A stretch of 64,000 bases of DNA from Chloroflexota bacterium (lineage in GTDB: Bacteria; Chloroflexota; Anaerolineae; Aggregatilineales; Phototrophicaceae): NCBI GenBank assembly GCA_016223085.1, contig JACRPS010000016.1:1-64000 (forward strand), written 5' to 3'. The notes under the pieces were generated by a model, which ran no database searches, was not told the DNA's origin, and worked only from the letters and a program-made list of their open reading frames with translations. Below are positions 1 through 7,989 of this stretch, piece by piece. Within the stretch, counting starts at the first letter, position 1. Each line of letters begins with the position of its first letter. Made by a program: the position numbers and the translations under genes.

Positions 1-235
1 TGGTTACGACCTCGGTGTCCACCATCTGTTTGATGTCCGCGCCGGCGGCAAAGGCTTTGTCGCTACCCGTTAGCACCATGCAGCGGATAGACGGGTCGCG
101 GTCGAAGGCTTCCATCGCCTCAAACACCTCGCGCGTCAGGTCGCCGTTCAGCGCGTTCAGCGCCTTCGGGCGGTTGAGCCGCACCAGACCGACGCCGGGC
201 GCGGGGGTTTCCACCAAAATATTTTCGTAAGTCAT
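1..235 (-). CDS. Enoyl-CoA hydratase/isomerase family protein (N-terminal part, cut by window edge)
   Basis: Crotonase-fold enzyme that would hydrate or isomerise acyl-CoA esters, for example in beta-oxidation. The first 78 residues are visible. They open MTYENILVETPAPGVGLVRL and continue with the family's N-terminal signature (LNRPKALNALN) and the oxyanion-hole segment AFAAGADIKQM. The ATG at 233-235 follows GAGGTG at good spacing, which supports the start. The C-terminal two thirds, with the catalytic acid residues, lie outside the window, so the exact reaction cannot be told. It is on the same strand as citrate synthase and separated from it by a palindromic repeat. Confidence 0.9.
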   Translation of the reverse strand, partial: MTYENILVETPAPGVGLVRLNRPKALNALNGDLTREVFEAMEAFDRDPSIRCMVLTGSDKAFAAGADIKQMVDTEVVT

Positions 236-273
236 CAAGAACACCTCGCAGATTAAGGTCTATCCATAAACCA

Positions 274-300
274 CAGGGGCGGGTTTAGAAACCCGCCCCA
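274..300. repeat. Palindromic intergenic repeat, CAGGGGCGGG/CCCGCCCC type
   Basis: Near-perfect inverted repeat with arms AGGGGCGGGTTT and AAACCCGCCCC. It lies between the citrate synthase stop and the enoyl-CoA hydratase start. The flank reads TCTATCCATAAACC, which recurs inverted beside the copy near 4608-4634, so the mobile unit may be longer than the palindrome. Confidence 0.75.
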
Positions 301-319
301 ACATCATTATTTTATGGCA

Positions 320-1594
320 CTATCGCTGAAAGATCGGCACAAACTGGCGCTCGCGCTCTCCCGTGTAAATCTGGCGCGGGCGAGCGATGCGCGTGTGTTT
401 ATCGGCGCGCATCTCTTTCCACTGCGCAATCCAGCCGGGCAGGCGGCCAATGGCGAACATGACGGTGAACATGTTCGTTGGGATGCCCATCGCGCGGTAG
501 ATGATGCCGCTGTAGAAGTCCACGTTCGGGTACAGCTTGCGTTCGATGAAATACTCGTCCCGCAGCGCGATTTCCTCCAGATTCTTGGCGATGTCCAGCA
601 GCGGGTCATTCACGCCCAGGGCCTGCAGCACTTCGTCCGCCGATTTCTTCAAAATTTGCGCACGCGGGTCGAAGTTACGGTAAACGCGGTGGCCGAAGCC
701 CATCAGCCGGAAGTCGGAATTTTTGTCCTTCGCCATGTCCACGTACTTGCGGTAGTTGCCGCCATCGTCGCGGATCATTTCCAGCATTTCGATCACTTCC
801 TGATTCGCGCCGCCGTGCAGCGGCCCCCACAGCGCGCAGATGCCCGCGCCAATCGAGGCGAACAGGCCGGCGCGGCTGCTGCCAACCATACGAACGGTCG
901 AGGTCGAGCAGTTCTGTTCGTGGTCGGCATGCAGGATGAGCAGCAGATTCAGCGCCCGTCCCAGCACATCCGGCACGACGTAATCCATCGTCGGCAGGCA
1001 GAACATCATATTCAGGAAGTTCTGCGTGTAGCTTAGATCGTTACGCGGGTAAACGTAGGGCTGACCGACCGAGTGTTTGTACGAAAACGCCGCAATCGTC
1101 GGCAGCTTGGCAAGCAGCCGGATGATATTCAGATTGATTGTCTCCGGGCTGTCGTCTTCGTGATAGTAGCTGGCGAGCGAAATGACCATCGCCGCTAAAA
1201 TCGCCATCGGGTGGGCCGTTGACGGATAGGCATCCAGCGCCTTTTTCATGTCTTCATGGATGAGGGTATGATAGCGGATTTCGCGCTCGAACTCGCGCAG
1301 TTGTTCCAGCACCGGAAGCTGGCCGTTGATGAGCAGATACGCCACTTCCGGAAAGGTGGCAAGCGCGGCAATTTGCTCAATCGGATAGCCGCGATAGCGC
1401 AGAATTCCCGCGTCGCCGTCAATATAGGTGATGGCGCTTTCACACGCCCCGGTGTTGCCATAACCGGGGTCAAACGCGATGGCTTTGGTTTTTGCCCGCA
1501 GCGACTGCATGTCGATGCCGATCTCTTCCTCGGTACCGACGATCACGGGAAATTCGTATTCCCGACCGTTGAAGCTGAGCTTGGCGTTTTCCAT
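320..1594 (-). CDS. gltA: Citrate synthase (type II)
   Basis: Condenses oxaloacetate and acetyl-CoA to citrate at the entry of the TCA cycle in the cytoplasm. The protein has 424 residues, normal for bacterial type II enzymes. The catalytic set is complete: LHADHEQN near residue 221, GPLHGGANQ with the active-site His near 260, the signature GFGHRVYRNFDPRA from about 299, and PNVDFYSG with the catalytic Asp near 359. The N-terminal beta-rich extension typical of type II enzymes is present (ELPVIVGTEE-like, here EFPVIVGTEEE). The ATG follows GGAG at 8 bases. The gene is monocistronic by spacing, with a 333-base divergent intergenic region upstream. Confidence 0.97.
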   Translation of the reverse strand: MENAKLSFNGREYEFPVIVGTEEEIGIDMQSLRAKTKAIAFDPGYGNTGACESAITYIDGDAGILRYRGYPIEQIAALATFPEVAYLLINGQLPVLEQLREFEREIRYHTLIHEDMKKALDAYPSTAHPMAILAAMVISLASYYHEDDSPETINLNIIRLLAKLPTIAAFSYKHSVGQPYVYPRNDLSYTQNFLNMMFCLPTMDYVVPDVLGRALNLLLILHADHEQNCSTSTVRMVGSSRAGLFASIGAGICALWGPLHGGANQEVIEMLEMIRDDGGNYRKYVDMAKDKNSDFRLMGFGHRVYRNFDPRAQILKKSADEVLQALGVNDPLLDIAKNLEEIALRDEYFIERKLYPNVDFYSGIIYRAMGIPTNMFTVMFAIGRLPGWIAQWKEMRADKHTRIARPRQIYTGERERQFVPIFQR

Positions 1595-1927
1595 AACAAA
1601 ATCTCCATGTATTGTTATTTCGTAAACCGGCCTGTCCGTCCGTGCCGGTCAGGTGCTATGCCATCGTATAGGAACGGGAAGTCCAGACATATCCCGATAT
1701 TCGGCTGCAAAAACGGCGGATGAGTATAAGCATAACGCACCGTTTCAATTCGTTCCACTAATGCAGGATGAGAACCCGATAGCCTGTTTCAGCCGCCGAA
1801 GCACTTCTAAAAAATTTGCAAAAAAAGTGCAGACTTAAGGCTTGATGGTTTGAAAACAGTTATAATGGGTTGGGGAAGGTTAAAAAATAGCCAGTTCGGC
1901 ACGGTCACACCCCATCGAGGACAAAAC
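1595..1927. other. Divergent intergenic region between gltA and a receiver-protein gene
   Basis: No convincing gene in these 333 bases. It must hold the gltA promoter (minus strand) and the receiver promoter (plus strand). On the plus strand TATAAT at 1861-1866 is a good -10 candidate, but I see no clear -35 at the usual spacing. An A-rich stretch lies at about 1809-1828. I could not pick a gltA promoter with confidence. Confidence 0.5.
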
Positions 1928-2299
1928 ATGGCAAACATTCTCATCGTTGAAGATCAGCCGTTGATGCAGCGCATACTGGAACTGGGGCTGCGCAACCAGG
2001 GGTATCACATCATGATGGCGGATAACGGCGTGGAAGCCCTGAAGTGCCTGGAGGAGATGTCGTTTGATCTGGCACTGGTGGACGTGGGGATGCCGCAGAT
2101 GGACGGCCTGACACTATTACGACACCTGCGCGCCGATGAACGTTATGCCACGCTGCCGGTGGTGATGCTGACAGCCAACGGCCAGGAAGCAGTGCGGTCA
2201 GAGGCGCTGGCGCTGGGCGCGGACGGCTTTTTAACCAAGCCGACCAGCCCGCGTGATCTGCTGGAGACGATCCGCCGCTTTGTTTACGCCCAAACATAA
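1928..2299 (+). CDS. Single-domain response regulator (CheY-like receiver)
   Basis: Phospho-receiver protein of 123 residues with no output domain. It probably acts by protein-protein contact in a phosphorelay or in motility or stress signalling. Acidic pocket residues ED are at 8-9, the phosphoacceptor Asp is near 52 in LALVDVGMPQMDG, the conserved Thr is near 82 in MLTANG, and the Lys is near 104 in FLTKP. The reading frame opens earlier, but the ATG at 1928 follows GAGGAC and begins the canonical MANILIVED core, so I use it. No histidine kinase lies nearby. A hairpin follows the stop. Confidence 0.9.
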   Translation: MANILIVEDQPLMQRILELGLRNQGYHIMMADNGVEALKCLEEMSFDLALVDVGMPQMDGLTLLRHLRADERYATLPVVMLTANGQEAVRSEALALGADGFLTKPTSPRDLLETIRRFVYAQT

Positions 2300-2336
2300 G
2301 GGCGGGCACTGCGCCCGCCCTGTCGGTTTCATTTTC
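2299..2336 (+). terminator. Hairpin terminator between convergent genes
   Basis: A perfect 9-base-pair stem (AGGGCGGGC / GCCCGCCCT) starts at the receiver gene stop and is followed by the T-rich stretch GGTTTCATTTT. It sits between the receiver gene and the convergent KGG gene. The stem also resembles the window's palindromic repeat family. Confidence 0.6.
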
Positions 2337-2343
2337 CGGGGGT

Positions 2344-2607
2344 CTAACTGCGGTGATCGCCGCGCTCCTCATCGCGGTTGCGGCGGCCATGTGATGACTG
2401 GCCGCCTTTGCGTCCGATTTCAGCCATGTGTTCGCGGTCACGGCTGACCGATTCGCCACCTTTACGGCCTGCTTCCCGCGCCTCATCTGACGTAAATTCG
2501 TGCGCGGTGCCTTTTTCATGCGCCGCTCGCCCACCTTTGCTGGCGATTTCGCGCTGCTTCTCCTGGTCCATTGAGGCAAAACCCCGTCGGGCCTTCTTGT
2601 CTGCCAT
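2344..2607 (-). CDS. KGG-repeat general stress protein (GsiB/con-10 type)
   Basis: Small hydrophilic protein of 87 residues built from KGG-type repeats, known from bacterial general stress and desiccation proteins. Three repeats are visible: EIASKGGRAAHEKG, EAGRKGGESVS and EIGRKGGQSSHG. The sequence is rich in Arg, Lys, Glu, Gly and Ser and should be largely disordered. The ATG at 2605-2607 (MADKKARRGF) follows AGGAGA and is preferred over the upstream in-frame ATG. It probably belongs to a stress regulon, which fits the stressosome elsewhere in the window, but the link is inferred. Confidence 0.88.
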   Translation of the reverse strand: MADKKARRGFASMDQEKQREIASKGGRAAHEKGTAHEFTSDEAREAGRKGGESVSRDREHMAEIGRKGGQSSHGRRNRDEERGDHRS

Positions 2608-2846
2608 GTCCGGTCTCCTTACAGTAAACCTCCAGATAGTTTCATCATAACCGGAAATCTTACGGCTGCCATGCACCACTTAGCGGATTTTTCGCTAGGA
2701 CAGGGGATGGGACAGGAAGGGGTACACCGGTTCACCTCGATGGAATACCTGAGGACGCTTTTTGGCTGTGGGCAGTCCGCTCTGTTCGGGGGCGTACCGT
2801 GTGTTATAATCAGAGCAGGTTGTTGGATAGCCGAATCTCCCCTATT

Positions 2847-3524
2847 ATGTCCACCGAACCCCTCCTCAAAATCGAAAACGAAGTCCCATTTGCCATGCCG
2901 ATCTACTGGTGGATTCACCTGGATGACATCCCGCTGGACACGCTGGTGAAACCCAGCCGCCACTACGAGCGCCCGTTCCTGGCCTGGGAAACGGTGCGAA
3001 AGCTGCGCAATCCGTTCTTCGACAACGGCACGGGCTTTGAAGGCTATCTGGTGGGGGTCTGCCATTCGCCGGACGAGGCGCTGGCGCGGCTGATCGGGCT
3101 ATGTCAAGGGATTCTGGACAACCTGCACCGGCTGCACCGCATGGATTACACCTTCCGGGCGCGCTCGATGAAAACGCTGACCGGCGAATGCAGCGATGTG
3201 AAAGCCATGTACGAGTGGTCGGCGCAGCTTGGCGCGGCTCTGGCGCGGCTACGCTGCAACATCCGGCAGAACCGCCGTACCGAACGCTTCCAGACTGAAA
3301 CCTATTACATCGTCAACCGCCTGCCAATGATTGATTACCACGAGGAAGACAGCACTATCGAGCAACGGTACCTGATCGGCTTCTGCCGCGCCCCGGCCAG
3401 CCGCGTTCACGTCACGCTGCAGGCGCTCAGGCCATCGGAGCAGGACGCCTGGCTAGTGGCGCAGTACATCGGGCGCTTCGGCCACCCGCTGGTACGGCAG
3501 TTTTTGCGCGCCGGTCTGTCTTGA
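2847..3524 (+). CDS. Hypothetical protein, 225 aa
   Basis: I do not recognise this family. The protein begins MSTEPLLKIENEVPFAMPIY, then has an aromatic-rich stretch (WWIHLDDIPLDTL). It looks soluble, with no signal peptide or membrane segment. Two similar segments stand out: GFEGYLVGVCHSPDEALARL in the first half and IEQRYLIGFCRAPASRVHV in the second. They suggest an internal duplication of a domain of roughly 90-100 residues. A TATAAT at 2805-2810 may be its -10 box. The start at 2847 is chosen because it follows an in-frame ATG that gives a poor N-terminus. It ends just before a palindromic repeat and rsmI. Confidence 0.7.
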   Translation: MSTEPLLKIENEVPFAMPIYWWIHLDDIPLDTLVKPSRHYERPFLAWETVRKLRNPFFDNGTGFEGYLVGVCHSPDEALARLIGLCQGILDNLHRLHRMDYTFRARSMKTLTGECSDVKAMYEWSAQLGAALARLRCNIRQNRRTERFQTETYYIVNRLPMIDYHEEDSTIEQRYLIGFCRAPASRVHVTLQALRPSEQDAWLVAQYIGRFGHPLVRQFLRAGLS

Positions 3525-3565
3525 CCATCCCCCGTTGTTGACCGTAATATCAATCACGACGAACC

Positions 3566-3593
3566 GTAGGGACACGATAGATCGTGTCCCTAC
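3566..3593. repeat. Palindromic intergenic repeat, GTAGGGACACGAT type
   Basis: 28-base inverted repeat with arms GTAGGGACACGAT and ATCGTGTCCCTAC. It lies 20 bases upstream of the rsmI start. The same sequence type recurs at 26909-26936. There is no T tract, so it is not a standard terminator. Confidence 0.85.
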
Positions 3594-3612
3594 ATTTTAG
3601 GGATGTAACACT

Positions 3613-4452
3613 ATGGGAACGCTCTACGTCGTGCCGACGCCGATTGGCAATCTGGAAGACATCACGCTGCGGGCGCTGCGCGTGCTCAAGGAAGCCGTGC
3701 TCATCGCTGCCGAGGACACCCGCACCACGCGCGTGCTGCTCGACCATTACGGCATCATCACACCGCTGACCAGCTACCACGAACACAATAAGCTGACCAA
3801 ACTCGACGCCATTTTTGAGGCGCTGGCAACCGGCGACGTGGCGCTGGTCTCGGACGCCGGCACACCGGGCATCTCCGACCCCGGCTATGAGCTGATCGGC
3901 GCGGCCATCCGGCGCGGCGCGCGCGTCGAACCGTTGCCGGGCGCGAACGCGCTGCTGCCGGCGCTGGTCGGGTCCGGGCTGCCGACCGACAGCTTCATCT
4001 ACCTGGGATTTTTGCCGCGTAAGCCGAAGGCGCTGCTGGAACTGCTGACTGACCTGGCCGACGAGCCGCGCACGCTGGTGGCCTACGACAGCCCCAACCG
4101 CCTGACCGACACACTGGCCGCCATCCAGCAGGCGCTTGGCGACAGGCCGGTGTGCGTGGCGCGCGAACTGAGCAAGAAGTTCGAGGAATTCCGGCGTGGG
4201 ACGGCGAGCGAGGTGCTGGTGCACTTCCAGCAAACGCCGCCGCGCGGCGAAATCACGCTGGTTATCGGCGGCAAACCCGCCGAAGCGCGGGAGATATGGG
4301 ACGAAACGAAAGTCCGCACCGCGCTGTACCTGCGCCTGGACGCGGGCGAACCGTTGAGCCGCGCCGCGCGCGCGATTGCGGGCATGTCCGGCTGGGAGCG
4401 CCGCGCCGTGTATGCCCTGGGGGCGGAGTATAAAGGCGGCGGGCGGCGGTAG
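3613..4452 (+). CDS. rsmI: 16S rRNA (cytidine(1402)-2'-O)-methyltransferase
   Basis: SAM-dependent enzyme that 2'-O-methylates C1402 in the decoding centre of 16S rRNA. The length of 279 residues is normal. The N-terminal signature LYVVPTPIGNLEDITLRAL is at residues 3-21. EDTRTTRVLL follows, and then the SAM-loop SDAGTPGISDPGY near residues 81-93. The C-terminal part carries the helical RsmI extension after about residue 235. The start ATG is the only one fitting the signature. The gene appears monocistronic. It belongs to the tetrapyrrole-methylase fold family, but the motifs identify RsmI specifically. Confidence 0.97.
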   Translation: MGTLYVVPTPIGNLEDITLRALRVLKEAVLIAAEDTRTTRVLLDHYGIITPLTSYHEHNKLTKLDAIFEALATGDVALVSDAGTPGISDPGYELIGAAIRRGARVEPLPGANALLPALVGSGLPTDSFIYLGFLPRKPKALLELLTDLADEPRTLVAYDSPNRLTDTLAAIQQALGDRPVCVARELSKKFEEFRRGTASEVLVHFQQTPPRGEITLVIGGKPAEAREIWDETKVRTALYLRLDAGEPLSRAARAIAGMSGWERRAVYALGAEYKGGGRR

Positions 4453-4607
4453 CCTCCGTTGAATTTAACGTTATCTCCATGAAATACGAGTTTATAATAA
4501 ATGGAATTTTAGGTTGCTATGATCGCAGGGGCTGGTATTGTGATTACATACCGTGTATGGCTGCCCGGTTTAGCGATTGCCGCGCTACTGGTTATCCTAA
4601 CCGAACG

Positions 4608-4634
4608 AGGGCGCAGCCATTGCCGCGCCCCTAC
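4608..4634. repeat. Palindromic intergenic repeat, degenerate copy
   Basis: Imperfect inverted repeat, AGGGCGCAGCCA paired with TGCCGCGCCCCT, lying between rsmI and the convergent SH3 gene. It is followed by GGTTTATGGATAGA, the inverted form of the flank seen at 260-273. Confidence 0.55.
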
Positions 4635-4654
4635 GAAGGGTTTATGGATAGACA

Positions 4655-6259
4655 CTAAAAGAAAGGTGTCTCTACCGGCGTTTCCTCCGGTGTAACCTGT
4701 GGCGCAATCGTTGGCTCTGGTGGTGGCGGCGCCAGCGGGATGGTCACGGTCTGGCTGGTGCAGACGACCTGCCCATGCAGCAGCGCCTGGACGTTCCACG
4801 AGAACTGGAACGCGCCGCTGGCGACGGACGTATTGGCGGTCAGGTTGGTCGCCACGCCCGCCGAGTCAAACGAACCGGCCAGCGACCCATCGGCGCGGAA
4901 CAGGTTCACCCGGTAGCTGGTCGCGCCGGGCGCGGGGTCCCAGTAAAACGTCTGCAGGCCAAAGGCGGCCCCATCCAGTGGTGAGGTCGCGCGGAAGGTG
5001 CGGCAGTCCACAATCGTCACCGGCTCCGGCGTCGTCTGCGGGCCGTTGTTGTCCGCAGGCGGGGCCGCGCCCGGCGGCAGGCAGAAGGCGCTGGTTTGAT
5101 CGGGGACGGTGATGGGGTAATTGAGGATGCTCAGCGGCAGGCCGGTCAGCGTTTGCAGCGCGGCGCGTTCTTCCGGCGTCAGCGGTCGGCAGCCCTGCCA
5201 CGGGCCGCTGATAACCGGACCGAATACCTGCGTAAGCTGCGGCGGCTCAGCCGTTCCCTCCGGCGCGGGCGTGCCTTCCGGCTCCGGCGTCCCTTCCGGT
5301 TCGCCCTCGTCACCGGGCAGATTGACCGGCGCGGTCGCTTTGAAGCCCGCCGGTACGATCAGGTTGTTGACGATGGCCTGCCCGTCCAGCACCGTGATTT
5401 CCATCGTGTTTTCGTCCAGCAGGCGCAGGATGATCGTCGAACCAAGCTGAATATTGGCCTCGTTCACCGTCAGGTCAATTTTCACGCCCTTCGGCCCCTG
5501 TACGATCAGCATGGACGGCGCTTCGTTGCACTCTGGATCGCCCAGGCCGGTGGTCAGGTAAAACGACTGCATCGGCGCGCGGGTTTCTTCGGTTAATACC
5601 GGCAGCGTGGAGAAATCGGCTTCGGAGAGGATGTCGCGGCTCATCCAGCCCGGCACGCCGTTCAGCACCACACGCAGCCACTGGCCGGACGGGTCAATCG
5701 CGTCAGCCTGCAGCGCCTGGCCTGATTCGGCCACCGTCAGCACGTTTGCCAGTGCGTTGGGCAGGCTGCGCAGGCGCGCGCGGGTTTTCGCTACCACGTC
5801 CACCGTTGCGTCCGAGGCCGGTGCCACCTGGTCGGCAGGGACAGCATTCTGCACCTGCGTGTCACCCATCAGTATAAAGACGACGTTTTGCCCCGGCAGC
5901 GTGTTGGGGATATTGGCCTGAAGGCGCAGCACGGCGATGCCCCAGGTTTCCAGGGCTTCGTCCAGCGGCGTCGTCTGGATGGAGGACAGGGTATTGATGG
6001 GGGTACGGTCGGACGGTTTGCTGAAAATATCGTCGGTGGGTTCTTCAAAGAAGGTCGCGCCGACGCGGTTAAAGCCGTAGCAGGCGGTGTTACGGTCCAT
6101 ATCGGCGCAGCTCTGGCCGACTTCCTCCAGCGCGCGCTGCGCCAGCGCCGTGCAGGTGTCATCTGCCGGCTGCGCCTGCCCGAACACCGGCGCCAGCACC
6201 AGCACGCTGACCACCAGCGTCAGGGCTGGAATCAGTAATCGAACGGAATGACTGGTCAC
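4655..6259 (-). CDS. Secreted SH3-domain protein with Pro/Glu/Thr-rich linkers
   Basis: Exported protein of 534 residues, likely cell-surface. A signal peptide spans about residues 1-29 (hydrophobic core LLIPALTLVVSVLVLAPVFG, then QAQPADD). After a Cys-containing N-terminal region there is a bacterial SH3-like stretch around 190-215 (SGQWLRVVLNGVPGWMS). Then comes a FecR-like beta segment (LDENTMEITVLDGQAIVNN), and next the repeated linker EGTPEPEGTPAPEGTAEP. A C-terminal Ig-like domain (FYWDPAPGATSYRVNLFRA) ends in a Pro/Glu/Thr tail. Translation starts at GTG (6257-6259) after GGAG at 8 bases. Large SH3/PET-linker proteins of this style are common in Anaerolineae. The ligand is unknown. Confidence 0.8.
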   Translation of the reverse strand: MTSHSVRLLIPALTLVVSVLVLAPVFGQAQPADDTCTALAQRALEEVGQSCADMDRNTACYGFNRVGATFFEEPTDDIFSKPSDRTPINTLSSIQTTPLDEALETWGIAVLRLQANIPNTLPGQNVVFILMGDTQVQNAVPADQVAPASDATVDVVAKTRARLRSLPNALANVLTVAESGQALQADAIDPSGQWLRVVLNGVPGWMSRDILSEADFSTLPVLTEETRAPMQSFYLTTGLGDPECNEAPSMLIVQGPKGVKIDLTVNEANIQLGSTIILRLLDENTMEITVLDGQAIVNNLIVPAGFKATAPVNLPGDEGEPEGTPEPEGTPAPEGTAEPPQLTQVFGPVISGPWQGCRPLTPEERAALQTLTGLPLSILNYPITVPDQTSAFCLPPGAAPPADNNGPQTTPEPVTIVDCRTFRATSPLDGAAFGLQTFYWDPAPGATSYRVNLFRADGSLAGSFDSAGVATNLTANTSVASGAFQFSWNVQALLHGQVVCTSQTVTIPLAPPPPEPTIAPQVTPEETPVETPFF

Positions 6260-6320
6260 AGGTTTGTCTCCTTGAACGTCTCACCCATTATAGCCCTGGA
6301 TCAAATTGGCTACCGGGCTG

Positions 6321-6626
6321 TCACCGCCGCGCCAGAATCAGGCCGCTGTGTTCCCGGCTGGTATCCACGTTATGCCGATGGACGTGATCGCCCGGCTGAA
6401 TGTCCGTCCTGGCCGTGCCAATCGTTAGACCGTATTTGATGATTCGTTCGCCCTGCCTGATAAGGCGCAGCGCCATTTTGTGGCCATGAGGAATATCGGC
6501 AGTGGCCGTCAGCCTGAGGTTGGATACCCGCCCGGTCGTGTAAACCGCGTCCCCCTTTTTAATGCAATCTTCGTGGACTGCCGTACCAACATTATCTTCC
6601 GGTTCGATCACAAAAACGGTTTTCAT
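6321..6626 (-). CDS. SAF-domain protein, altronate dehydratase (UxaA) N-terminal subunit type
   Basis: A 101-residue protein matching the SAF-like N-terminal domain of altronate/galactarate dehydratases, which in many bacteria is a separate small subunit. Family traits are DNVGTAV near the start, IPHGHKMALRLI in the middle, then GERIIKYGLTIGTA and PGDHVHRHNVD near the C-terminus. The GHK and HVHRHN histidines are likely metal or substrate contacts. The large catalytic subunit is not adjacent, so the protein is orphaned within this window. It sits at the 3' end of the minus-strand sugar locus, 228 bases beyond the aldolase-like gene. Confidence 0.8.
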   Translation of the reverse strand: MKTVFVIEPEDNVGTAVHEDCIKKGDAVYTTGRVSNLRLTATADIPHGHKMALRLIRQGERIIKYGLTIGTARTDIQPGDHVHRHNVDTSREHSGLILARR

Positions 6627-6854
6627 TCACATAAAGCCTTTTGGTGCAGCCAGACAATCGGGAATAGTGCGGGCGCTGCCACCAGTTTTATTGTAGGTAC
6701 AGCCGCCTCTCGTCAGCCTAAACTGGCGAGTTGCCGGTTTCCCGTTTCCAGAGATTGAAAATCTGATTTTATTCGTCCACCGCCGACGGATTCGCTCGTC
6801 ATGACTGAACAGGGAAAAATACCTGACTCTTTTCTGGTAGCTGGCAACTGGCAA

Positions 6855-7898
6855 CTACCGGATGTACCGTGTCAAAAAGTCCATCTCCAGGTCCCGGCTC
6901 TGCATCGTCAGACCGGTGGCGTCGTCGGGTGAGAGGCCGCGATACAGGATTTCGTGCACGGCGCGGGCAACCGCTGCGGGGTCGTCCGCGCCGGGGAAGG
7001 TCACGTTGCGTCCCACCATCGCGCCGCGGACGTTGGCGCGCGCCCGGATGCCGGCGGCAAACTCCTGATACATGCCGCGCGGGTCTTCCTTCGACGGCCC
7101 GCCGAGCAGGATGATCGGCAGCGCGGTTGCCATCGCCACGCGGCGGAAGTCCTCGCAGTACGGCAGTTTGAGCCAGGTGTGGCGCGCGGAATCGCCAAGC
7201 GCCGCCAGCACGCCGACCGGCCTGATTAACTCGTCGGCGGTGTTGTTCATCACCCACTTGCCATCCCTGAAATCCATGCGCAGCGGTTCGACAAACGCCG
7301 GCAGGTCGTACTGGTTCAGTTCGGTGATGGCGCGGGCGCAGTATTCAATCGTTCTGAGCGTCCGTTCGTCGTCCGGGACGTAGCGAATCAGCATCTTGCC
7401 GCCATCCAGCCGGAAGCGGTGCAGCGATTCCGCCGTGTAGGCGGTGAAGCGGTCTTCGATTTCGCCGGTGATGCCGTTCACGCCACCGCGCTGCATACAG
7501 CCGATCAGCACACGGTTGTCGAGGAACGACGGCCCGCCGCCCTGCTGCACCAGATAATCCAGAATCAGCAGGTCTTCGATCATATCCGGCGTGGACATAA
7601 AGCCGTCAAATTCGGTCGCCACCAGCACGCGCAGGACACGCCCCATCACCTGCTGGCGGTCGCCCATCGCCAACGGGTTGCTGCCCACCGCCGTCATGGC
7701 GCGTCCGGGGTGGTCGGCAGCGAGGATGGTCAGCCTACCCTGCGGCGCGAGTTTGGCACGGCGCTGGCGCAGTTTGGCCTGCTGCTCGATGATCTCCGGC
7801 GCGTCCACGCGGATTTCGGTGATGCGGTCAAAAATCCGCATCGGGAAAAACGCTTCGAGATCAAAGCGGTAGTTCGTGATGGTGTAATTGGTGGTCAA
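6855..7898 (-). CDS. Class I aldolase-like (beta/alpha)8-barrel protein, Cgl0159-like
   Basis: Probable TIM-barrel protein of 347 residues resembling the DhnA/LacD/Cgl0159 group of class I aldolase-like proteins, often found in sugar or inositol loci. Visible features are LTILAADHPGRAMTA near residue 58, LLILDYLVQQGG, the strand ALPIILLGGPSKEDPRG and VRGAMVGRNVTFPG near the C-terminus. I take the start as TTG at 7896-7898 because AAGGAG lies 8 bases upstream. The longer frame runs backward through a palindromic repeat and is unlikely. It lies directly downstream of phosphofructokinase in the same direction, which suggests a role in sugar catabolism. The substrate is unknown. Confidence 0.75.
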   Translation of the reverse strand: MTTNYTITNYRFDLEAFFPMRIFDRITEIRVDAPEIIEQQAKLRQRRAKLAPQGRLTILAADHPGRAMTAVGSNPLAMGDRQQVMGRVLRVLVATEFDGFMSTPDMIEDLLILDYLVQQGGGPSFLDNRVLIGCMQRGGVNGITGEIEDRFTAYTAESLHRFRLDGGKMLIRYVPDDERTLRTIEYCARAITELNQYDLPAFVEPLRMDFRDGKWVMNNTADELIRPVGVLAALGDSARHTWLKLPYCEDFRRVAMATALPIILLGGPSKEDPRGMYQEFAAGIRARANVRGAMVGRNVTFPGADDPAAVARAVHEILYRGLSPDDATGLTMQSRDLEMDFLTRYIR

Positions 7899-7917
7899 CA
7901 AAACTTCTCCTTTGTGT

Positions 7918-7945
7918 GTAGGGGCACGGCACACCGTGCCCCTAC
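7918..7945. repeat. Palindromic intergenic repeat, GTAGGGGCACGG type
   Basis: 28-base inverted repeat (GTAGGGGCACGG ... CCGTGCCCCTAC) between the aldolase-like gene and phosphofructokinase. A second copy begins 15 bases further on, making a tandem pair. Confidence 0.85.
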
Positions 7946-7960
7946 GATTGATGGTCTTTT

Positions 7961-7989
7961 GTAGGGGCGAACCGGCGGTTCGCCCCTAC
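7961..7989. repeat. Palindromic intergenic repeat, GTAGGGGCGAACC type
   Basis: 29-base inverted repeat (GTAGGGGCGAACC ... GGTTCGCCCCTAC). Its right end overlaps the last codon and stop (TAG, minus strand 7988-7986) of the phosphofructokinase gene, so the repeat supplies the stop codon. Confidence 0.88.

Noticed and set aside
7899-7934. Upstream ATG extension of the aldolase-like gene (MCRAPTHKGEV)
   Set aside because: These residues are encoded partly by a palindromic repeat. The TTG at 7898 has a well-placed AAGGAG.
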